Shown in pieces: positions 8,235 to 16,186 of a stretch of 64,000 bases of DNA. The DNA comes from Streptomyces sp. 846.5. Lineage in GTDB: Bacteria > Actinomycetota > Actinomycetes > Streptomycetales > Streptomycetaceae. How positions within the stretch are numbered: position 1 is the stretch's first letter; each line of letters begins with the position of its first letter. The notes below the pieces were generated by a model. That model was not told the DNA's origin. It did no database searches and saw nothing but the letters and a program-made list of their open reading frames with translations. Position numbers and translations under genes: made by a program. Location of the stretch: assembly GCF_004365705.1 (NCBI RefSeq), contig NZ_SOBN01000001.1, positions 1,938,555 through 2,002,554 on the forward strand, in the 5' to 3' direction.

Positions 8235-9781
8235 CGACCGCCCTCCTGTGCCAAGGCGCCTGGCGCGCATGCGAAATCGAACTGGCCGCCGCCCACCAGC
8301 ACCAGAACCCGTACGTCACCGTCGACGTCTGGGCCGACTTCACCCACGATGACGGCACGACGCTGCGACGTCCCGCCTTCTACGACGGAGACGGCACCTG
8401 GCGCGTGCGCTTCGCCTCCCCGCAGACCACCGGCACCTGGCACTGGGCAACCGACGCCACTGTCGACGACCCGGGGCTGCGCGGTGCACGGGGAACGATC
8501 CAGGTCGACGCTTCCGCCGCACGCAACCGCTTCGAGCAGCACGGCTTCTGGCGGATGTCCCCCGGCGCCCGCAGCCTGGTCCATGCCGACGGCGCTCCTG
8601 CCCTGCTGGTCGCGGACACCGCATGGGCGCTGCCGTGGCGGGCGACTGTCGAGCAGACCCGCGTCTACGCCGCCGACCGGGCAGCCAAGGGCTTCAATGC
8701 GGCGCTGCTGATGACGGTACAGCCGGACATGCGCGCCGTCGGCCCGCGTGAACGCGGTGCCGACGAAGGATTCGACGTCGGGTTCGAGGACCTGCCGGGC
8801 GGCCGGCTGAACGAGCTGAACCCGTCGTACTTCCAGTACCTCGACCAGCTGATCGACGTCCTGTCGGAGCACGGCATCGTCCCCGTGCTGCAACCGGTCT
8901 TCCAGGGCTTCGGCTGGAAGGGCCTGGACACCGCCGGCACCGTCGTACCGCCGCAGGAGTACGCACGCTACTGCCGCTACCTCGTCGCCCGTTACGGCGC
9001 CCGACCAGCTGTCTACCTCGTCGGCGCCGACGAATCCGGCGAGGAGCGGCAGGTCGCCGCGGGCGGCGCCGAGGTGCACCACTGGGACTGCTACGGCCAG
9101 CCGACCGGTGTGCACTACCGCCCCCACGGCCACAACCGGGCCCACCAGGACGCCGACTGGCTCGACTTCCAGTGGTGCCAGACAGGCCACAGCGGCGAGC
9201 ACGTCCCGGAGCGGGTCGCCGACATGTGGCGCAACACCCCTGCCCGGGCTGTGGCCAACGGCGAGCCGACCTACGAGCAGACACTCCACGCGTGGCGAGG
9301 CTCAGGCTGGTGGCAGGGGAACGAGGCATGGGGCAACCTGTGCGCCGGCGGCACCATGGGCGTCGTCTACGGAGCGGCCAATGTGTGGCAGTGGCGGCAG
9401 CGGCCCGAAGAGCCGGGCCAGGCCCAGGTGTTCCTCGCACCCAGTGGCGACTGGCGCAGCGCGCTGGACTTCGAGGGCGCCGCATACGTGGGCCTGGTCG
9501 GGAAGATCCTGGACGGCCTGCCGACCACGGACATGCAGCCGAGCTGGGACCTCTGCCTATGCCCGCACGGCCTGAGCGTGCCGGGCCGGCTGTACATCGC
9601 CTACCAGGAGTTCGGCGGCACGCTGCAGCTCGCTCGTACGCAGGAACTGCCCCGCACCTACCGCGTCATCGATCCCCGGAGCGGAGAGACGTTGCGCCGC
9701 GGCAGGCTCGAACCGGATGTCGCGGTCATCGACGACGAGCACGCACCCGCACCGCGTCTCGTCGTCTTCTGCGACGAGTAA
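8231..9781 (+). CDS. Apiosidase-like glycoside hydrolase (DUF5060 + DUF4038)
   Basis: This 516-residue protein starts at the ATG overlapping the stop of the GH42-like gene. The first ~100 residues look like a DUF5060 beta-sandwich (NPYVTVDVWADF, FYDGDGTWRVRF, TGTWHW). The rest is the DUF4038 (apiosidase-like) barrel, with segments such as LLVADTAWALPWR, GFNAALLMTVQPD and EHGIVPVLQPVFQGFGWKG. Characterised relatives act on apiose or other pectic side chains. No signal peptide is present, so it probably works on imported fragments with the GH43 enzyme. Apiose specificity is family-level inference only. Confidence 0.82.
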   Translation: MTTALLCQGAWRACEIELAAAHQHQNPYVTVDVWADFTHDDGTTLRRPAFYDGDGTWRVRFASPQTTGTWHWATDATVDDPGLRGARGTIQVDASAARNRFEQHGFWRMSPGARSLVHADGAPALLVADTAWALPWRATVEQTRVYAADRAAKGFNAALLMTVQPDMRAVGPRERGADEGFDVGFEDLPGGRLNELNPSYFQYLDQLIDVLSEHGIVPVLQPVFQGFGWKGLDTAGTVVPPQEYARYCRYLVARYGARPAVYLVGADESGEERQVAAGGAEVHHWDCYGQPTGVHYRPHGHNRAHQDADWLDFQWCQTGHSGEHVPERVADMWRNTPARAVANGEPTYEQTLHAWRGSGWWQGNEAWGNLCAGGTMGVVYGAANVWQWRQRPEEPGQAQVFLAPSGDWRSALDFEGAAYVGLVGKILDGLPTTDMQPSWDLCLCPHGLSVPGRLYIAYQEFGGTLQLARTQELPRTYRVIDPRSGETLRRGRLEPDVAVIDDEHAPAPRLVVFCDE

Positions 9782-9820
9782 GTGCGCGCGGCACCGTGCC
9801 CCGCCACGCTACGCCGCCGC

Positions 9821-10435
9821 TCAGGCAAGCAGCGCCTGGGCGGTTGCGCGGTCGGTCACCAGGACGTGCAGCAGCCCACCGCGCAGTGCGCCACGGATCG
9901 CCTCGTGCTTGCGCTCGCCGCCGGCCACGCCCACGCGGCGCTCCACGGCCAGCAGTTGCTCGCGGCTGATGCCGATGACCCGCTCGTCCAGCGCGGAGGA
10001 CACGGGCTTGCCGTCGGCGTCGAAGAAGTGCAGGCAGATGTCGCCGACCGCGCCCATCCGCTCCAGAGCGCCGAGCTCCTCCGGGGCGAAGGCGTTGCCG
10101 CTGCGGGCCAGGGTGCTCGAAGGGCGCACCTCACCGACGCCGACCAGGGCCACGCTCAGGTCGTCCAGCTGTCCCAGCGACGCGGCAACGAACGGGTCCT
10201 GGCGCAGCACCTGGGCACTCTCGGCCGAGCCGGCCAGGCCCGGGGCCGGCAGATAGGAGGCCTCTGCCGCGGCGAGCTGGGCCAAGCGTCCGGTCAGCCG
10301 GGTGGCGTGCGCCGCGGCAGCCGGATCCCCCACACCGCCCACCGCCTGGACGATGCGCACGTCGCGCAGACCGGGGACGGGCTCCATGGCTTCCACCGTG
10401 GCCAGCAGGGAGGCGCTCCAGGACGAGAGGCCCAC
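9821..10435 (-). pseudogene. SorC/DeoR-type sugar-binding regulator lacking its DNA-binding domain
   Basis: The open frame encodes the effector domain of a SorC-family regulator: GLSSWSASLLATVEAM at its start is the conserved phosphosugar-binding entry, followed by VRIVQAVGGVG and later HFFDADGKPV and GGERKHEAIRGAL near the end. Such proteins are normally about 310-330 residues with an N-terminal helix-turn-helix. Here the in-frame codons just upstream (GDV before VGLSS) still belong to the family, but a stop interrupts them a few codons further back, and recognisable fragments are scattered over other frames up to about 10690. I read it as frameshifted and without a DNA-binding domain. It is convergent with the hydrolase operon, whose regulator it may once have been. 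Confidence 0.65.
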
Positions 10436-11343
10436 AACGTCGCCGGGAGGACGGCACCGCGCTCACCCTTGCCCGGGGAGAGTCCCAAACCCCCCCGGTT
10501 GACACCGTCAACGGCGGTGGCCCGGGTCGTGAACGCGGACGGCGGTTCGCCCGCACCCTCGTCCGCGCGTCGACGCCGATCGCACGTCCCGAGGCGTTGC
10601 GCGAGGGCAGTGCCACCGGCGAGCGGGGCTGCCGGGGCCTGATCGCACGCGCCGCGGGTTGCGCAGTCGACTCTCGCCTGGCGCTGCCGTCCCGGGCTCA
10701 ACCGATCATCGCTCGCGAATCAGAGTTCTCGGCCCACTTGTTCCGGGCGAGGGATGGCCGCAACACGTGGAGTCTTGATGGCGAACGCCAGCTCAACGTG
10801 CGCCGGATACGCCAGAGAACGACGCCTCGGCGTCGTTCACGACCGGACCGCCGTCTGGCGGGGCGCCAGGACCCCTTGAGACGTTTCAGCAGCCCGGGGG
10901 AACAGGGAGGGCTGGTGCTCTGGTGCTATGGCGAAGAGCCCCAGGGGACGCCTGTCGCCCGATGTGGCACCGACGGTGAGGCGGCTCGGGGCCGGGGGAA
11001 TCCGGATGTAGAGAACGCTTGCCACGCTAGCGAGGTCGATACTGCCGGTCAGCGAAACAGGAGTGCAGCCGTGATCGGGGGCCAGCAATACCCGGTATGA
11101 GCTGCGAAAAGGTAAGCCTGTAGACCCTCTGGTGCGGCGAGTGGGAAACCTGGGCGACAACGGATCGAAACACAACCGTCCCTGAGTATTGCCCTGCGAG
11201 CACCTGGGCCTTACGTTTCCACACAAGCGCTTGCTGTTCGGGAGCCCTGAGAGGCGTCTGCCCCCGGCCGCCGTGCGCTGCTCCAATCGCCGTTCGGGCC
11301 CAGAGCCGCAGAGCGGCACCCCACCCGGAGCCAAGGAGCTTGC
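10436..11343. other. Gene-poor stretch with decayed regulator 5' end and a LacI-type palindrome
   Basis: The first ~250 bases hold out-of-frame remnants of the SorC-type regulator on the minus strand. The rest shows no reading frame with actinomycete codon bias or family resemblance. The only clear signal is the palindrome at 11224-11233, ahead of the decayed exported-protein gene. Confidence 0.5.
11224..11233. promoter_or_regulatory. Palindrome CAAGCGCTTG, LacI-type operator candidate
   Basis: A perfect 10-base palindrome with the central CG typical of LacI-family operators lies 111 bases before the start of the decayed Tat-exported gene. It probably controlled that gene; no cognate regulator is adjacent. 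Confidence 0.4.
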
Positions 11344-12040
11344 ATGAACGACCTCGTCGAACGACGTAGCGCCCAAAGACCACGGCGGCATGAGCCGTCG
11401 CAGCGTGCTGCGGACGGGCGCACTCGTCAGTGCCGCCGCCGTGGTGGCCGGTCAGTGGTGGACCCCCCGGCGCGCCGCCGATTGGTGGGGGGTACGAGTG
11501 CTTTCACCATGAGGGTCGACCTGCAGGTGGCCAATTACGTGTCGGTCAAGTTCTGGGGTGGTGACTACGCCCCGGTGCTCGAACTGGGCTGGCGCTGCAG
11601 ATCTTCCTGAACGGCGAGGTCCTGGGCTGGCTGGACCAGGGCGTGGTGGACAGCCTGGACCAGATCGACGTCGGACCCCGCCGCCCGGGCGGCTTCTACT
11701 GCCACACCCTGCCCCTGCCGCTCGCCGCCACACAGGGCATCGGGTAGAAGAACCTGTCCGCGGTGGCTCCGTAGGCCCAGATGCGGCCCATCGCGCGGAT
11801 CTCGATCTCCAGCTCGGTCTTGACCACCCCCTTACGGGCGATCTACCGCGCGTACACCCACACGTCCGCGTACTTCCAACCCGCCGCGGACGACGACTTC
11901 GGGACGACCGACACCGCGGCAACCCGGCCCAACACCGACGCCACGCAGATCGCACTGGCCACCACCCGCGTCAGGAACGACCAGATCAAGATCCTCTACA
12001 ACAGCAACGCCGCCAAGACGGACGCCAAAAAACGGAGGCC
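11344..12040 (+). pseudogene. Decayed Tat-exported protein of a carbohydrate-related family
   Basis: An AAGGAG site precedes the ATG at 11344. The coding signal then moves through all frames. After a one-base loss near 11376 the frame yields a twin-arginine signal (MSRRSVLRTGALVSAAAVVAG from 11390). Another frame gives NYVSVKFWGGDYAPVLE, a third LQIFLNGEVLGWLDQG with PRRPGGFYCHTLPLPL, and after an in-frame TAG at about 11746 a further frame gives RAIYRAYTHTSAYF. From memory these blocks resemble a streptomycete family of Tat-exported proteins annotated near glycoside hydrolases. At least three frameshifts and two stops make it non-functional. It runs up to the start of the beta-helix gene. 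Confidence 0.6.
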
Positions 12041-12044
12041 AACA

Positions 12045-13121
12045 ATGATGAAGTTGGGCAGTCGGAATCAAATCCGATCGAGATCATCCGCCCCCAATAC
12101 GAGTGCTGCACTCAAACTCGCACTCAAGCTGATCATTGCCATGATGGCGATAGCAATCTACCTCACCTCAGTCCCGAATTTGGCACTTGCGGACGGGGCG
12201 CCGGCAACGCTGCCGGCACTGCCGGCCCAAGTCGCGTCGCCCGTGTTCAACGTAAGCCCCGGAGGAAATATCCAGGCAGCAGTGGATGCGGCATCCAAGG
12301 CAGGCGGGGGAACAGTGAACCTTGCGTCCGGCAGGTTCGACATCACCGCGCCCATCATCCCTCGAAGTAATGTCACCATCCAAGGTCAAGGTTCGACCGG
12401 CTCGGGGCTGACGACCCTCTACAACGCACTCGGGACCGACATGGTGATCATGGTAGATGGCCGGAGCGGCGGGCTGAACAACATCATTTTCCGCAGCTTC
12501 AAGGTCGACTGCGCCTTGTCGCGTACCCAGCGTAGCTACGCCAGCGATCCGGGAAAGAACTACGGCATCTACCTCACGGACACCAGCGCCTCGAATGACC
12601 GGGTACTTTTCGACAACGTTCAGATCACCCAGTGCCTCATGGGTCTCCAAGCCAAAGGCACGAGCGATCTGACCATCCGGACCAGCAACATCCATGACAA
12701 CGGCGGTGTTCTGTACTACAGCCACAACGTCTATCTTCGACGGGTGTCAAAGGCCAACGTACAGAACAGCACGCTGTCTGACGGCTCCACGGCAAACGGC
12801 CTCAACATCTCCTACTCCGACAACATCACCGTGCAAGGATCCACCCTCAGCAACAACTACTTCCGCGGCGTTCGGGCGGCCGACTCGACCTACATCGACT
12901 TGCTCAGCGACACGGTGAACGGAAACGGCGAAACCGGAATCATCATGAACTCCGAAGCCACCGGCGTCGACCAGTTCCGCATCATCGGTGACACGGTGAA
13001 GTCCAATTCGGTGGGAATCTCTACGTCGTCAAACTCCAGCAACGGCAGTGTCTGGAACGACATAGTTTCTGGAAACGGGACAAATCTCAGCATCGATTCG
13101 TCTTCGACGTCGGTCAGGTGA
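12045..13121 (+). CDS. Secreted right-handed parallel beta-helix protein (pectate-lyase fold)
   Basis: This 358-residue protein starts at ATG 12045 (GGAGG six bases upstream). A basic, Ser/Asn-rich n-region and hydrophobic core (ALKLALKLIIAMMAIAIYL, about 27-45) ending at ALADG form a signal peptide. The mature part opens with GGNIQAAVDAASKAGGGTVNLASG, the classic entry of pectin-lyase-fold proteins, followed by repeated N-x-[IV]-x2-[ST]-x2-N coils (SNVTIQGQG, SDNITVQGSTLSNN). Such folds bind or cleave polyuronates; no lyase catalytic set could be assigned. Base composition is lower than its neighbours (35 G/C of 60 at 12241-12300), which suggests separate acquisition. The promoter may be shared with the decayed gene in front. 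Confidence 0.8.
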   Translation: MMKLGSRNQIRSRSSAPNTSAALKLALKLIIAMMAIAIYLTSVPNLALADGAPATLPALPAQVASPVFNVSPGGNIQAAVDAASKAGGGTVNLASGRFDITAPIIPRSNVTIQGQGSTGSGLTTLYNALGTDMVIMVDGRSGGLNNIIFRSFKVDCALSRTQRSYASDPGKNYGIYLTDTSASNDRVLFDNVQITQCLMGLQAKGTSDLTIRTSNIHDNGGVLYYSHNVYLRRVSKANVQNSTLSDGSTANGLNISYSDNITVQGSTLSNNYFRGVRAADSTYIDLLSDTVNGNGETGIIMNSEATGVDQFRIIGDTVKSNSVGISTSSNSSNGSVWNDIVSGNGTNLSIDSSSTSVR

Positions 13122-13301
13122 TCTCGCACCGGACCGGCTCGGCGAGCGCTCGGCCGCTGTTCAACACCTGCTGCTCCCAGGAGTTTTGACGAGGTGGAGC
13201 TCCGACACCATCCCGTCCTCGGCCCACCAGCTGACGGCCCGTCGGCGTTCCGGTGCGGACCAGTCCTCGATGCTCACCGGCAGAGGATGAACCCCACAGG
13301 A

Positions 13302-13718
13302 TCAGTCCGCAGTCCCGGGCGGCACGACCCACTGGGTGGGCTGGCCGGTAACGGCGGCAATCATGTCGAAGTCGCCGTCGTAGTGGAGCACGGTGGCACC
13401 ATGGCGTTGCGCCGTGGCCGCGATGATCAGGTCGGCCATGGACAGTGCCCGCCAGTTGCCCTCCTCCACGAGTCGGGCCTGCACCGCGATCGCCGCGTCC
13501 CATGCCTCGTCCGGCGTCGGGAGCCAGTCGAAGCCCTGGAACTCGTCCCGAATACGGTCGGCGTCGGACTTGGACCGGGCGCTGTACAGGATCTCTATCT
13601 CCACGGCCCCACACACGGCAAGCCGCCCTGCCGAGGAAAGCGGATCCAGGATGCTCGCCACCGAAGGCTGGGGCCAGAGCGCAAAGGCGGACCTGTCGAG
13701 CAGGTAGCGCACGCTCAT
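13302..13718 (-). CDS. vapC: VapC-type PIN-domain toxin (copy 1)
   Basis: This 138-residue PIN nuclease, a tRNA/mRNA-cleaving toxin by family, starts at ATG 13718, which overlaps the antitoxin stop by 4 bases; a longer frame upstream only re-reads the antitoxin. Metal-binding acidic residues are at the expected places: Asp8 (RYLLDRSA), Glu40/Glu42 (GAVEIEIL), Asp96 (MADLIIA) and Asp114/Asp116 (YDGDFD). The ending TQWVVPPGTAD is typical. It differs from copy 2 at only seven of 138 positions. The Thr or Lys usually following Asp8 is Arg here (Lys in copy 2), which may affect activity. Confidence 0.92.
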   Translation of the reverse strand: MSVRYLLDRSAFALWPQPSVASILDPLSSAGRLAVCGAVEIEILYSARSKSDADRIRDEFQGFDWLPTPDEAWDAAIAVQARLVEEGNWRALSMADLIIAATAQRHGATVLHYDGDFDMIAAVTGQPTQWVVPPGTAD

Positions 13719-13930
13719 ACCGCCTGGTGCGGTTCCTGGCCAGCGGGCACCGCACCCGTGAGCTCGGGAAGGCCACCGGACTTCAACCACTCCGCGAACG
13801 ACTCCCGCTTGCGCCGCTTGACCACGTCTTCCAGCGCCGCGTTCACCGTGGCCACCTTCGTCGTGGTACCGAAGATCTCTGCCGCAGCCGCGAGCTTCGC
13901 GTCATCCAGATCGATCACCGTACGAGCCAC
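13715..13930 (-). CDS. vapB: VapB-type antitoxin (copy 1)
   Basis: This 71-residue antitoxin starts at GTG 13930, preceded by GGAGG at good spacing; a TTG at 13942 in the same frame is less likely. The N-terminal ARTVIDLDD is the DNA-contacting beta-strand of VapB dimers. The helices that follow (KLAAAAEIFGTT, VNAALEDVVKRRKRE) complete the ribbon-helix-helix, and the C-terminal tail (SFAEWLKSGGLPEL) would wrap the toxin. It is the first gene of the pair and overlaps vapC by ATGA, so the complex probably represses its own promoter. Confidence 0.9.
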   Translation of the reverse strand: MARTVIDLDDAKLAAAAEIFGTTTKVATVNAALEDVVKRRKRESFAEWLKSGGLPELTGAVPAGQEPHQAV

Positions 13931-14252
13931 GCCACCCTCCAACCACAGAACCTTCGCCCCACCGCACCACGATACGAAATTCGAGCAAGGTTGATATCAA
14001 GACCCCGGCAAGCCTGCCCTGCCAAAACCACAACAGGTGCTGTCTGACGATCGAACGCGTTCAAAATCGAGATGGTGAAGTCCCGGCCCACCCACCCGCC
14101 TCCAAATCCCCACCTGCGCGGATGGTTTTCCGGCACCCACACAGATGCTGGACCTGGGAGACGGGCAGGCGCAGAGGGTTGCTCCTGGGCACGGCGCAGC
14201 CGTTGACGGAAGCGGTGGTCGAGGCGAAAGCAGCCGCCTTGGCCGACTGCGG

Positions 14253-14885
14253 TCAGCTGGGAGAGGAGACGGTCCGGTCCTGGATGTGGTCGATCATCGA
14301 GTCGAGGGCGACCTCCAACGGCCGGACCCGGCGCTGCAACTGGGTCAGCAGCAAACCACCCTGAAGTGCCGCGAGGGTGGCCAGGGCGAGGTCCTCGGGG
14401 TCGCCGTCGAGTTCTCCGCGCGCGTGCATGGCGCTCAGGCCGGCCCGGATGGCGGCCTCCCAGCGAAGAAAGCCTGAGGCCACAGCCAGGCGCGCCTCGG
14501 GATTGCTCTCGGCCACTTCGCTCCCCAGGGAGCCGATCGGACAGCCGCCGCGGCACTGGAGCCGCTTCTGATACTCAACCAGGCCGTCGCGCCATCGGCG
14601 CAACCCGGCGACGGTATCCAGGCGGTCGAAGTGCGGGGCCTGTGCGTCCAGTACGGCCTGGGCCTGGTGGTCGATGACGGCCAGCAGGAGTGCCTGCTTG
14701 TCGGCGAAGTAGTGGTAGATCTGCGATCCGCTGACCCCTGCGGCCGCTCGTACGTCCTCCAGGGTGGCCTCGGTCAGGCCGCGTTCGTACATTAGCTGCG
14801 CCGCGGCGGCCACGATCCGCTGCCGCGTCTCGCGACCCTTGCGGGTGAGCGGCTTGCCCGCCGACTGCCTGGCCTCGGTACTCAT
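14253..14885 (-). CDS. TetR-family repressor with LmrA/YxaF-type C-terminal domain
   Basis: The 210-residue regulator begins MSTEARQ at ATG 14885; a longer frame to 14978 would cross the divergent promoter. The helix-turn-helix lies at about 30-60 (TLEDVRAAAGVSGSQIYHYF) and is typical TetR. The ligand domain contains RRWRDGLVEYQKR, CRGGCPIGSLGSEVAE and LRWEAAIRAGLSAM, as in LmrA/YxaF-like regulators. It is divergent from the short-chain dehydrogenase gene with only 96 bases between starts, where two copies of CAACCCATTYYTTGC lie. The usual reading is that it represses itself and that gene. No strong ribosome site is visible. Confidence 0.9.
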   Translation of the reverse strand: MSTEARQSAGKPLTRKGRETRQRIVAAAAQLMYERGLTEATLEDVRAAAGVSGSQIYHYFADKQALLLAVIDHQAQAVLDAQAPHFDRLDTVAGLRRWRDGLVEYQKRLQCRGGCPIGSLGSEVAESNPEARLAVASGFLRWEAAIRAGLSAMHARGELDGDPEDLALATLAALQGGLLLTQLQRRVRPLEVALDSMIDHIQDRTVSSPS

Positions 14886-14916
14886 GGTACCCAAGCCTAG
14901 CATTTTCTGGATTGGA

Positions 14917-14964
14917 CAACCCATTTTTTGCCCGCCACAGTGGGCTGTGCAACCCATTCCTTGC
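14917..14964. promoter_or_regulatory. Two direct repeats CAACCCATTYYTTGC between tetR and SDR genes
   Basis: CAACCCATTTTTTGC (14917-14931) and CAACCCATTCCTTGC (14950-14964) are spaced 33 bases apart, about three helical turns, within the 96-base divergent gap. Their position suggests the operator of the TetR protein, although TetR sites are usually inverted rather than direct. Confidence 0.5.
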
Positions 14965-14981
14965 TTCTGGAAGGACACGTC

Positions 14982-15716
14982 ATGGAACTCACCGGCAGGA
15001 CAGCCCTGGTCACCGGCTCGACCGGCGGCATCGGCGCCGAGGCGGCCAAGCTTCTGGCCGCCTCCGGCGCCGATGTCCTGGTCACCGGCCGCAACACCGA
15101 ACGCGGCGCGGCCACCGTCCGGGCCATCACCGGCACCGGCGGCATCGCTCGCTTCGTCGCCGCCGACCTCGCCGACCTGGCCTCGCTGCGCCGCCTTGCC
15201 GACGTGGCCGGCCCCGTGGACATCCTGGTCAACAACGCCGCGATCTTCCCCGCCGCCCCGACCCCCGCACAGGACGAGGAGAGCTTCGACGCCACACTGG
15301 CCGCCAACATCAAGGCCCCCTACTTCCTGACCGCGGCCCTGGCCCCGGCCATGGTCGCCCGGGGCTCGGGCAGCATCATCAACGTCAGCACCATGGCCGC
15401 CCGCATCGGCATGCCGGGACTGTCCGTCTACAGCGCCACCAAAGCCGCCCTCGAATCACTGACCCGTACCTGGGCCGCCGAGTTCAGCCCCGCCGGCGTA
15501 CGCGTGAACACCGTCGCCCCCGGCCCCACCCTGACCGACATGGTCCTCGCCACCATGGGCCAGGAAGGCGCCGACCAGATCGCCAAGACCACCCTGCTCG
15601 GACGCCTCGCCACACCCCGCGAGATCGCCGAGGTCATCCACTTCCTCGCCACCGACCGCTCCGCCTACCTCACCGGCGCCACGCTCGCCGCCGACGCCGG
15701 CCGCACCGCCGCCTGA
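14982..15716 (+). CDS. Short-chain dehydrogenase/reductase (classical SDR)
   Basis: This 244-residue NAD(P)-dependent oxidoreductase has the full classical SDR set: TGSTGGIG at 11-18 (dinucleotide binding), NNAA at 84-87, catalytic Ser136, and Tyr150 with Lys154 in YSATK, then APGPTLTD after the active site. It starts at ATG 14982, after AAGGA. The substrate cannot be read from the sequence. Position opposite the TetR gene suggests induction by a small, perhaps toxic, molecule. A GC hairpin 11 bases after the stop probably ends the transcript. Confidence 0.93.
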   Translation: MELTGRTALVTGSTGGIGAEAAKLLAASGADVLVTGRNTERGAATVRAITGTGGIARFVAADLADLASLRRLADVAGPVDILVNNAAIFPAAPTPAQDEESFDATLAANIKAPYFLTAALAPAMVARGSGSIINVSTMAARIGMPGLSVYSATKAALESLTRTWAAEFSPAGVRVNTVAPGPTLTDMVLATMGQEGADQIAKTTLLGRLATPREIAEVIHFLATDRSAYLTGATLAADAGRTAA

Positions 15717-15726
15717 CATCGACCGA

Positions 15727-15749
15727 GGGGCGGGCGGGCCACCCGCCCC
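15727..15749. terminator. GC-rich hairpin after the SDR gene
   Basis: GGGGCGGG and CCCGCCCC form an 8-base stem around a 7-base loop just after the SDR stop. There is no U-tract, as is common for actinomycete terminators. Confidence 0.6.
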
Positions 15750-15753
15750 GTTG

Positions 15754-16077
15754 TCAGTCGGCTCCGAGCAGGACGTCCGCGCTCTGCCTGACCACGCTCC
15801 GGTGCCAGCCCAGCACCGTCTCTGGTCGGACCAGCGGGCCCAGGCTGCGCAGTATTTCGCGGGGCAGCGAGGCCAGGAGCGCGGCGAGGAAGGCACGGTC
15901 CTCGGGCGCGAACCGCGCCCTGCTTCAGCCCAACTGCCGCTCCAGAACCGTGATCTGATGCCGGAGCGCGAGGATCTCCACATCCTTGGCCCGCTCGCCC
16001 ATCGGCAACAGACGCAGCGCGGCAAAGGTCTTCGTAACGGTCAGGTAAGCCAGGGGCAGCAGCACAGTCGACCTCAT
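15754..16077 (-). pseudogene. N-terminal fragment of an IS3/rve-type transposase
   Basis: Read from ATG 16077 the strand encodes a hydrophobic start and then VEILALRHQITVLERQLG, the hallmark of integrase-type transposases of streptomycete IS elements. A TGA interrupts it at 15925-15927. The same frame resumes with RFAPEDRAFLAALLASLP and VRPETVLGWHRSVV and stops at 15754. Only about the first hundred residues remain; the catalytic core is gone. It resembles the N-terminus of the dead element at 33220. Confidence 0.75.
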
Positions 16078-16186
16078 GCCGCGACCGCCGCACCCAGCCG
16101 CCCGACGGGGACGACCGGCGCGGATGAGCCGAACAGCCGTTGAACATGCTCAAGACCCACACCAAGCCGCTCCGCCCAGGAACCCC

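Larger units (their letters stand above)
13300..14023. repeat. Direct repeat copy 1 carrying a VapBC module
   Basis: About 724 bases here are almost identical to 18232-18956, in the same orientation and 4.93 kb apart. The copies cover the toxin, the antitoxin and about 90 bases beyond, ending in a shared tract that includes GATACGAAATTCGAGC. Weaker similarity, including GAACGCGTTC, continues about 110 bases further in both. The copies differ by a handful of substitutions and one inserted base in copy 2. Confidence 0.9.

Noticed and set aside
10837-11391. Minus-strand frame of 184 codons in the gap before the Tat pseudogene
   Set aside because: No codon bias, no domain, and it overlaps the promoter palindrome.
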